Assembly: GCA_030770545.1 (NCBI GenBank)
Contig: CM061106.1
Location: forward strand, 16,203,001-16,267,000
Direction of reading: 5' to 3'
DNA: 64,000 nucleotides
Source of the DNA: Macropodus opercularis
Taxonomy: Eukaryota > Chordata > Actinopteri > Anabantiformes > Osphronemidae
Shown here: in pieces, positions 55,227 through 64,000 of the stretch
How the letters are laid out: the number at the start of each line of letters is the position of its first letter
Numbering within the stretch: position 1 is the first letter of the stretch
The notes under the pieces: generated by a model
The model's input: the letters and a program-made list of their open reading frames with translations, nothing else
Told to the model about the DNA's origin: nothing
The model's database searches: none
Translations under genes and position numbers: made by a program

Positions 55227-56138
55227 TAACAGCTGACTTGATGTAAACTTACACAAAATGTAATTGTTTTACTCTGTTTATGATTAGTAGTAGTACTATT
55301 AGCATGTCAAATACACCATTCATTTATAAGGACATTTAGAGACAATATTCATGTAAACTATTTAATGAACATAATCAAATTTATACATACATACATACAT
55401 GAAAGCAATACAATATTACAATCCTCTTTATGCCTTTTTCTTTATAAAATGATAAGACAAGGCAGTGAAGGAATGTAAATAGTTAAAAGCTTAGATAGTA
55501 AGATGCAGGCAGAAAACAGAACAAGCGGAATTAAAGTACAGTCTAAATCACATCAAGTTTAGAGAGTAGTAGAGTAGAACAGCCAGTCACAGTTCATTAA
55601 ACAGTATGTGGAGAGCAGGATGTTAGGAAAAGTGCAGACGAGTTGCATGTAAGTGAAACATGCCCGAACAAGGGCGACTGGGTGAATGTGTGTAGAAGGA
55701 GATGTGCTTAAATCCACAGAACACGGGGCCACACAGCAACTGTGACCACCGAGGGGACGTAGAGCATCCAAGGAGACGAACACCAGACCACGTCATCAGG
55801 ATCCTGTTTCACAACTGAAAGATGCTCTGTCTAGTATAAAAGTGTGGTCAAGGGACAGACAGCGTCAGACTTCGTGCCCTGACTATATGCTGTATGGAAT
55901 AGAGACAGACTGACCAAGGCCTGTACAATTATTATTCTTCAAGTGCAAAATAAAAGTCAGATTGAATTCATCAGCCGCTTCTCCTCATAATTAAACAAAC
56001 GCACAGAGCTGGGACTTTCGGAGCATCTCAACAGCGGTAAACGTACTTTCCAGGAAAGCCGGTGTGAATGTGGAGGCTATTTAGGCCTGTTTCAGTTACA
56101 TGTTTCAAAAGTGACACGTGCGTCCTGTGGACCGAGGC

Positions 56139-57594
56139 TCAGTTCTTTTTCTCTGGGGGCAGATGGTGATGGCCTAGTAAAATTACAACAATGACAAGAA
56201 GACTGTGAGACTTGAGTTTACCTCTTTAGCATGTGCACAACCAAATCAACTATTTTAACACTTCCTTTGTGCTCTCTTTGCAGGTGGAGGCTGCAGCAGA
56301 GGTTGACCAGTCACACCAGTTTGGCCCTTGGGCTGTAGCTGTTATGACCAAAAGCTGCACAGCAGAACAATGCTGGCCCATTTATATTTGTGTTTATTTA
56401 TATTTATGCTTCTAGCCAAATGTTTTGTTCGTGTGACCAGAATGTACAATGTTGTCCATTAAAGAAATATGTTTTGAAACGCAACTACTCACCTGGTACT
56501 TCTGGCACAAGAAACTCGAACTGTTTTGGAAGTGGCACAGGCGTCTTTTTAGGTGGACTGACTGGATGAAAAGAATGAAAAAATAGAATTAATCGATGGT
56601 TTATCTGTAACACATGAATAGGACACTAACATTTCAATAAATGAGCTAAAAAGTAGAATAAAATACATTAATAACATTTACATTTTAATGGAATTTAATA
56701 GAGATGAGCCGGATACTCGGCTGAAACGAGTATGCCGTTGTCAGTTTATTTTTAAGTCAGCTGGCTCTAACCAGTTTTTTTTTACTTCACACACTGTGTG
56801 TGAAGTAAGTGTCTGATACTTTTTTGCTGTATTTCATAAAATATAAAGGTAGTAGTGGTATAAATAATATTACAAATTAAGCTACACGCACAAACAAACA
56901 CTCTCTCTCTCCCTCTTATGATCAGTGATACAGAATAATGAGTGATACAGAGAATAGACAAACTCCACCTACTTCCGTGTTAGGCCACACCCAGTCCGAG
57001 TACAGATACAGATACAGATAATTCATATGGTTAACAGACAATTAAAATATAAAAAAATAACAGATACAGATAATGCTGTACTCGCTCACCCCTAGAATTT
57101 AATATTAAATGAATCAATATTTAATTGTGACAACTATTACAATTAAATGTGAGCAGGGAAAGGAACGTGGGACACAGCAAACACATGCCATCACGTGTTA
57201 GTATTCAAAGCAGTTCACACTTCATCATTTCAACCACATAAGGAGATTAATACTCACCCCCATGAAGCGATGAACTGATTCTTAGTCACTAGGACGACAA
57301 ACAGAACCAGAAGATAGAACTCATGCTTCAGTGGGAGAGCAGCTCATTATCCCAGAGCTGACGATTCGTGCAACATATTTCATCGTTCTTCTCTTGAAGC
57401 CTTTGATTGTCTGGAGGTTTCGGATGCAGCAGCAGCGAAGTGGAAACAAGTATCAGGTAGAGTGTTTGTTTGCAAAAAAAGACTTCACTTGAGCTGAACT
57501 GTTTTCAAAATTAAAATAAATGTTGACTTACTGTTGTGTGAAGATTGTTTTGTATTGAGCGTAGCCCTCTCCAGCTCTTCGTCCTTATCCATCT
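56139..57594 (-). pseudogene. Broken S3 copy of the four-exon gene
   Basis: Carries the same third-exon deletion and donor loss as S2; the ATG exon is at about 57530-57594 and the last exon at 56139-56173. Confidence 0.5.
56699..57094. mobile_element. hAT-type non-autonomous element in S3
   Basis: 396 bp with GAATTTAA on both sides (56691-56698, 57095-57102), orthologous to the S2 insertion. Confidence 0.88.
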
Positions 57595-59440
57595 CTGTGA
57601 CACAGACAGACATTTAGCTGTGACATCTTTGTGTACTCAAATATTTTGTACTTCTACCAGAGAAAATAGAAATGATATCATTTTAAAAACTCAAGACCCA
57701 CCCGTGGCTTCCATGGGATCGGATTGGATGTGTCATCACTGAGGCGTGTGCTGCTTGTTTTCCATATATAGCTGCAGGTTGTGCATCTTTGTTCCAGAAC
57801 CACAGCTTTTCCTAAGTATGAAGGCAGCGTAGCCATCATTCCTGCTGTCCCTGATGTTTCACCTGTTGGGATAGGAAATACTTTAACATACACATAAATA
57901 TGTAATGTTAATACAACACAGTGATGTGTGTGGTGTCACTGGGTAACAAAAAATATCAACACTAGTCCTTTTATACTTTTTCTATGTGACTATCTGACTG
58001 TTTCATTCACACAGTCTGCTAAACTATAATAATGTAGCAAAAGAACATAACAGACACATGGATGGAGAAAACTGCAGCAAAAAAACTATTTAATTCTCAA
58101 AGGTTGAACCCTGTCACTATAAGGCTTTCACATATTAAACTACAGTAGCAAAGACAAAGGGTTTGATGCATTTCAAACACCTACACACGTTTACAACTAA
58201 GCCCTCTGCTTAAATAACACGTGTTCATTTCCTGGATCAGTGTTACTCTTCACTTTCCCTTAAATAATCTGCACATTTGATCGTTTGTCTGGCGTTTTTT
58301 CATCACAAACTGTGAAGTACAAGCGTAACCAGATCGTACTTTTAATCGAATACCGAGCTTACGGATCGAGCGGTGCTTCCACGTTACCATGTGACAAACG
58401 GTGAGCGACCGGCCACGTACGGCGAAGATAAAAAAACAAAACGCGCCGACCAATCGCCGGTTCCCCCCGAATCCGCGGTGTTAACTTCAAGCTTTACGGC
58501 AGTAAAGGGCGTAATTCGGGAAAACCATGAATGGACTCCCTCACAAAATCTGTCATTTGGTCAGTTCCTTGACCAGCTGAAAAGGCGACGTCACAACCGG
58601 TTTGTACAGAAACCCATACTAGCGGCCGGAAGTATATCGCATCCGTAGTGGTTTAGCACTACCATTGAAAATAAATGGGAATCGGTTTAGGGCGTTTTAG
58701 CTAAACAATCTGGCTAAGATTCTGCGCTTTCACCGCTGCACATGGGCACGTGACAAAAACCGTACAATGCCGCAAGACTAACCTCCCAGAATGCCCGTTT
58801 CCATCACTGAACTCTTTCATTTGCCGGACTAGAATGCAAAGGCTTCTTACGTGTGGTGAATGAGAGGCAGAGAGCACGAGTAAAGTCTCTAGTGATGACA
58901 GGACTTTTACCTATGCGCAATGAGGCCAGGGGTTTAACCACATAAGCCGTCCACCTCAGTTTTATTCCATCCGTCTAGAAGACTTTATCGAACGAGAGGC
59001 TGCGTACACCACGGACGGGTTGCTGCTCCATTAGCACACACGCAGGAGTGGTCGCACTGCCACAGCTGAAAGACAAGGAGCCATTCGTTCCAGCAACTTG
59101 TGACTTTCAAGGTCGAGTCCAAACACAAACACAGCACAACTACTTTGGAGGGATCTGTGGTTGTGACTATACCACCAGCGTTGTGAACCCTGGTGCTGGC
59201 ATGTCAACAGGTGACAAACGTGTCATTGATTTTTGCCCTACGATAAAGACAAATACCACCTGTCCAAAGGCCCGGTGTTCTTCTACCTACTCGGGCACTG
59301 ATGTATCAATCGGGTTCCAGGCACAGGTGGGGCATGACCAACAGTATTTGACCCGGCCTTCTATGGAGGTTGCTCTCGCTGAAGTATAAGTTACTTCCTC
59401 TATTGCGTACTTTCTCCCTCTAGAGGGTCTCTAGCGTGAA

Positions 59441-59513
59441 GCCTGTGTAGATCAGTCGGTAGAGCATCAGACTTTTAATCTGAGTGCCCAGGGTTCAAGT
59501 CCCTGCTCAGGCA
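59441..59513 (+). tRNA. tRNA-Lys(TTT), A array 5 unit 1
   Basis: D arm reads GATCAGTCGG, breaking one D-stem pair and the A box. Confidence 0.7.
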
Positions 59514-59806
59514 AAGTTACCTGTTTTCTGCAGCTCACTAGTGACTTTGAAGGCACCCAAGGTCGTCACTATACCACCAGTGTTGTGAAACCAGCTCAAA
59601 TCATGTCTCCTTCAGAGTCTTTGCATGCAATCAAGAAACCCCATTAAGGTCCTCTTTGTTCCAACGGCTGGTTCGTCAATTGTTGGGAACATGTCAACGC
59701 TGTTTTCTCCGATGGAACCAGGGGATCAGAGAAACTCCATTTTCTCCAGGAAGACTTCCAATGTAGAAGCTATCGTCCGAGGAATTTGCCCAGTGCTCAT
59801 ACCTTC

Positions 59807-59878
59807 TCCCTGGTGGTCTAGTGGCTAGGATTCGGTGCTCTCACCGCCGCGGTCCGGGTTCGATTCCCGGTCAGGGAA
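59807..59878 (+). tRNA. tRNA-Glu(CTC), A array 5 unit 1
   Basis: CTC anticodon with a G-U pair in the stem (CGGTG). Lacks the two defects of the matching copy at 1214. Confidence 0.86.
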
Positions 59879-60051
59879 AAGTCATTTAGCCGAGGGTCAG
59901 TCCAATACGTTCAAGTCTGGTTTGCCGCTGTAACATAAGAACATGCGACGTCGGGCCCTTTGTGCTTTCTTACACGTCCAGCACAATGTATCGCACGTTT
60001 CAATTGCAGTCTGAGTCGAAAAGGGAACTGATGTGACATTCCTCTGACACT

Positions 60052-60123
60052 GCGTTGGCCAAGAATCGAACCCTGGGTCCACTGCTTGGGAAGCACTTAT
60101 TCTCAACTTTATACCACCAATGC
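60052..60123 (-). pseudogene. tRNA-Gly(CCC-like) relic
   Basis: Same as the copy at 1459. Confidence 0.7.
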
Positions 60124-60844
60124 TCGAAAGCCCGGCATCGCCCTATGGGCACGTGACAGAAACCGTACAATGCCGCAAGACTAACCTCCCAGAATGCCCG
60201 TTTCCATCACTGAACTTTTTCATTTGCCGGACTAGAACGCAAAGGCTTCTTACGTGTGCTGAATGAGAGGCAGAGAGCACGAGTAAAGTCTCTAGTGATG
60301 ACAGGACTTTTACCTATGCGCAATGAGGCCAGGGGTTTAACCACACAACCCGTCCACCTCAGTTTTATTCCATCCGTCTGGAAGACTTTATCGAGCGAGG
60401 GGCTGCGTACACCACGGACGGGTCGCTGCTCCATTAGCACTACACGCAGGAGTGGTCGCACTGCCACAGCTGAAAGACGAGGGGCCATTCGTTCCAGCAA
60501 CTTGTGACTTTCAAGGTCGAGTCCAAACACAAACACAGCACAACTACTTTGGAGGGATCTGTGGTTGTGACTATACCACCAGTGTTGTGAACCCTGGTGC
60601 TGGCATGTCAACAGGTGACAAACGTGTCATTAATTTTTGCCCTACGATAAAGACAAATACCACCTGTCAAAAGGCCCGGTGTTCTTCTACCTACTCGGGC
60701 ACTGATGTATCAAGCGGGTTCCAGGCACAGGTGGGGCATGACCAACAGTATTTGACCCGGCCTTCTATGGAGGTTGCTCTCGCTGAAGTATAAGTTACTT
60801 CCTCTATTGCGTACTTTCTCCCTCTAGAGGGTTTGTAGCGTGAA

Positions 60845-60917
60845 GCCTGTGTAGCTCAGTCGGTAGAGCATCAGACTTTTAATCTGAGGGCCCAGGGTTC
60901 AACTCCCTGCTCAGGCA
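60845..60917 (+). tRNA. tRNA-Lys(TTT), A array 5 unit 2
   Basis: T loop reads TTCAACT instead of TTCAAGT. Confidence 0.82.
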
Positions 60918-61209
60918 AAGTTACCTGTTTTCTGCAGCTCACTAGTGACTTTGAAGGCACCCAAGGTCGTCACTATACCACCAGTGTTGTGAAACCAGCT
61001 CAAATCAGGTCTCCTTCAGAGTCTTTGCACGCATTCAAGAAACCCCATTAAGGTCCTCTTTGTTCCAACGGCTGGTTCGTCAATTGTTGGGAACATGTCA
61101 ACGCTGTTTTCTCCGATGGAACCAGGGGGACAGAGAAACTCCATTTTCCCCAGGAAGACTTCCACGTCGAAGCTATCATCCGAGGAATTTGCCAGGCGCT
61201 CGTACCTTC

Positions 61210-61281
61210 TCCCTGGTGATCTAGTGGCTAGGATTCGGCGCTCTCACCGCCGCGGCCTGGGTTCGATTCCCGGTCAGGGAA
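61210..61281 (+). tRNA. tRNA-Glu(CTC), A array 5 unit 2
   Basis: GGTGATCTAG alters the A box start; T stem has a wobble pair (CTGGG). Confidence 0.76.
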
Positions 61282-61460
61282 AAACCATTTAGCCGAGGGT
61301 CAGTACAATACGTTCAACATTAAGTCTGGTTTGCCGCTGTGACGTAAGAACATGCGACGTCGGGCCCTTTGTGCTTTCTTACACGTCCAGCAGAATGTAT
61401 CGCACGTTTCAATTGCAGTCTGAGTCGAAAAGGGAACTGACGTGACATTCCTCTGACACT

Positions 61461-61531
61461 GCGTTGGCCAAGAATCCAACCTGGATTCACTGCTTGGGAA
61501 GCACTTATTCTCAACTTTATACCACCGATGC
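61461..61531 (-). pseudogene. tRNA-Gly(CCC-like) relic
   Basis: T arm lacks TTCGA; 5' strand GCATCGG. Confidence 0.68.
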
Positions 61532-62252
61532 TCGAAAGCCCGGCATCGCCCTATGGGCACGTGACAGAAACCGTATAATGCCGCAAGACTAACCTCCCAG
61601 AATGCCAGTTTCCATCACTGAACTCTTTCATTTGCCGGACTAGAACGCAAAGGCTTCTTACGTGTGGTGAATGAGAGGCAGAGAGCACGAGTAAAGTCTC
61701 TAGTGATGACAGGACTTTTACCTATGCGCAATGAGGCCAGGGGTTTAACCACACAACCCGTCCACCTCAGTTTTATTCCATCCGTCTGGAAGACTTTATC
61801 GAGCGAGGGGCTGCGTACACCACGGACGGGTCGCTGCTCCATTAGCACTACACGCAGGAGTGGTCGCACTGCCACAGCTGAAAGACGAGGGGCCATTCGT
61901 TCCAGCAACTTGTGACTTTCAAGGTCGAGTCCAAACACAAACACAGCACAACTACTTTGGAGGGATCTGTGGTTGTGACTATACCACCAGTGTTGTGAAC
62001 CCTGGTGCTGGCATGTCAACAGGTGACAAACGTGTCATTAATTTTTGCCCTACGATAAAGACAAATACCACCTGTCAAAAGGCCCGGTGTTCTTCTACCT
62101 ACTCGGGCACTGATGTATCAAGCGGGTTCCAGGCACAGGTGGGGCATGACCAACAGTATTTGACCCGGCCTTCTATGGAGGTTGCTCTCGCTGAAGTATA
62201 AGTTACTTCCTCTATTGCGTACTTTCTCCCTCTAGAGGGTTTGTAGCGTGAA

Positions 62253-62325
62253 GCCTGTGTAGCTCAGTCGGTAGAGCATCAGACTTTTAATCTGAGGGCC
62301 CAGGGTTCAAGTCCCTGCTCAGGCA
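62253..62325 (+). tRNA. tRNA-Lys(TTT), A array 5 unit 3
   Basis: Family-standard A-type Lys. Confidence 0.9.
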
Positions 62326-62617
62326 AAGTTACCTGTTTTCTGCAGCTCACTAGTGACTTTGAAGGCACCCAAGGTCGTCACTATACCACCAGTGTTGTGA
62401 AACCAGCTCAAATCAGGTCTCCTTCAGAGTCTTTGCACGCATTCAAGAAACCCCATTAAGGTCCTCTTTGTTCCAACGGCTGGTTCGTCAATTGTTGGGA
62501 ACATGTCAACGCAGTTTTCTCCGATGGAACCAGGGGGACAGAGAAACTCCATTTTCCCCAGGAAGACTTCCACGTCGAAGCTATCGTCCGAGGAATTTGC
62601 CAGGCGCTCGTACCTTC

Positions 62618-62689
62618 TCCCTGGTGGTCTAGTGGCTAGGATTCGGCGCTCTCACCGCCGCGGCCCGGGTTCGATTCCCGGTCAGGGAA
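62618..62689 (+). tRNA. tRNA-Glu(CTC), A array 5 unit 3
   Basis: Intact; 3' flank AAACCGTTTAGCC still has only three T residues. Confidence 0.9.
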
Positions 62690-62868
62690 AAACCGTTTAG
62701 CCGAGGGTCAGTACAATACGTTCAACATTAAGTCTGGTTTGCCGCTGTAACGTAAGAACATGCGACGTCGGGCCCTTTGTGCTTTCTTACACGTCCAGCA
62801 GAATGTATCGCACGTTTCAATTGCAGTCTGAGTCGAAAAGGGAACTGACGTGACATTCCTCTGACACT

Positions 62869-62939
62869 GCGTTGGCCAAGAATCCAACCTGGATCCACTG
62901 CTTGGGAAGCACTTATTCTCAACTTTATACCACCAATGC
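62869..62939 (-). pseudogene. tRNA-Gly(CCC-like) relic
   Basis: T arm lacks TTCGA; acceptor GCATTGG kept. Confidence 0.68.
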
Positions 62940-63649
62940 TCGAAAGCCCGGCATCGCCCTATGGGCACGTGACAGAAACCATACAATGCCGCAAGACTAA
63001 CCTCCCAGAATGCCCGTTTCCATCACTGAACTCGGACTAGAACGCAAAGGCTTCTTACGTGTGCTGAATGAGAGGCAGAGAGCACGAGTAAAGTCTCTAG
63101 TGATGACAGGACTTTTACCTATGCGCAATGAGGCCAGGGGTTTAACCACATAAGCCGTCCACCTCAGTTTTATTCCATCCGTCTGGAAGACTTTATCGAG
63201 CGAGGGGCTTCGTACACCACGGACGGGTCGCTGCTCCATTAGCACTACACGCAGGAGTGGTCGCACTGCCACAGCTGAAAGACGAGGGGCCATTCGTTCC
63301 AGCAACTTGTGACTTTCAAGGTCGAGTCCAAACACAAACACAGCACAACTACTTTGGAGGGATCTGTGGTTGTGACTATACCACCAGTGTTGTGAACCCT
63401 GGTGCTGGCATGTCAACAGGTGACAAACGTGTCATTAATTTTTGCCCTACGATAAAGACAAATACCACCTGTCAAAAGGCCCGGTGTTCTTCTACCTACT
63501 CGGGCACTGATGTATCAAGCGGGTTCCAGGCACAGATGGGGCATGACCAACAGTATTTGACCCGGCCTTCTATGGAGGTTGCTCTCGCTGAAGTATAAGT
63601 TACTTCCTCTATTGCGTACTTTCTCCCTCTAGAGGGTTTGTAGCGTGAA

Positions 63650-63722
63650 GCCTGTGTAGCTCAGTCGGTAGAGCATCAGACTTTTAATCTGAGGGCCCAG
63701 GGTTCAAGTCCCTGCTCAGGCA
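63650..63722 (+). tRNA. tRNA-Lys(TTT), A array 5 unit 4
   Basis: Family-standard A-type Lys; its Glu partner would start at about 64015, beyond the window. Confidence 0.9.
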
Positions 63723-64000
63723 AAGTTACCTGTTTTCTGCAGCTCACTAGTGACTTTGAAGGCACCCAAGGTCGTCACTATACCACCAGTGTTGTGAAAC
63801 CAGCTCAAATCAGGTCTCCTTCAGAGTCTTTGCACGCATTCAAGAAACCCCATTAAGGTCCTCTTTGTTCCAACGGCTGGTTCGTCAATTGTTGGGAACA
63901 TGTCAACGCTGTTTTCTCCGATGGAACCAGGGGGACAGAGAAACTCCATTTTCCCCAGGAAGACTTCCACGTCGAAGCTATCGTCCGAGAAATTTGCCAG

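Larger units (their letters stand above)
55227..58709 (-). repeat. Segment S3
   Basis: Direct copy of S2 without the two LTR elements and with a deletion of about 200 bp near 57859 between short TTT repeats. Holds the hAT-type element, a tetranucleotide repeat near 55383-55400 and broken gene-like exons. No intact protein gene seen. Confidence 0.85.
58710..64000 (+). repeat. A array 5 (continues beyond the window)
   Basis: Begins with the Glu-like relic (58710-58739). Lys starts at 59441, 60845, 62253, 63650. The first unit equals array 1 unit 1; the second is most like array 1 unit 4; the fourth shares the 11-bp deletion of unit 7, so it is a shortened and shuffled version of array 1. Confidence 0.92.

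Noticed and set aside
1..64000. CRISPR array, bacterial operon or 5S rRNA cluster as explanation of the periodicity
   Set aside because: Repeat units exceed 1 kb and contain recognisable nuclear tRNA genes. No short repeat-spacer pattern, cas gene or 5S rRNA internal control region was seen.

Overview
This window looks like vertebrate, probably ray-finned fish, nuclear DNA. It is dominated by a very dense tandem array of RNA polymerase III tRNA genes, with roughly 100 tRNA genes or tRNA relics in 64 kb on both strands. The eukaryotic assignment rests on tRNAs without encoded CCA, internal A/B boxes, oligo-T terminators, spliceosomal-type exons, a Ty3/Gypsy element with a SCAN-like capsid and a hAT-type element. 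The fish assignment is an inference from the tRNA-array style and the retroelement type. No bacterial gene organisation is present; almost all open frames are chance frames carried along in the repeats.

Three unit classes build the arrays. Unit A (about 1,408 bp) carries tRNA-Lys(TTT) and tRNA-Glu(CTC) on + and a decayed tRNA-Gly(CCC-like) on -. Unit C (about 1,533 bp) is a diverged relative of A with tRNA-Gly(GCC) on -, a decayed tRNA-Lys and tRNA-Glu(TTC) on +, and a captured Gypsy LTR/RNase H fragment. Unit B (about 1,221 bp, with a 1,170 bp subfamily) carries tRNA-Val(TAC) on + and tRNA-Phe(GAA) and tRNA-Asp(GTC) on -.

Layout: 1-116 end of an S segment; 117-9486 seven A units; 9487-11084 C; 11085-12481 partial B; 12482-16151 segment S1 (non-tRNA, multi-exon gene-like, + orientation); 16152-17118 partial B; 17119-18406 A; 18407-23050 three C units; 23051-27394 A; 27395-32038 B; 32039-40376 segment S2 (inverted relative to S1, carrying two LTR retrotransposons and a hAT-type element); 40377-41704 A; 41705-53808 eleven B units; 53809-55226 C; 55227-58709 segment S3 (same orientation as S2); 58710-64000 A units. 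Base 1 corresponds to base 58594, so the window spans slightly more than one higher-order repeat of about 58.6 kb.

The S segments give a relative chronology. A 396-bp hAT-type element with a perfect 8-bp target duplication is in S2 and S3 but absent from S1. A 3.56-kb non-autonomous Gypsy element with a SCAN-like capsid and a 1.5-kb miniature LTR element are only in S2. The tRNA genes vary between copies: many look functional, others have anticodon changes, broken stems, lost terminators or truncation at array junctions, which fits birth-and-death evolution with repeated unequal exchange.
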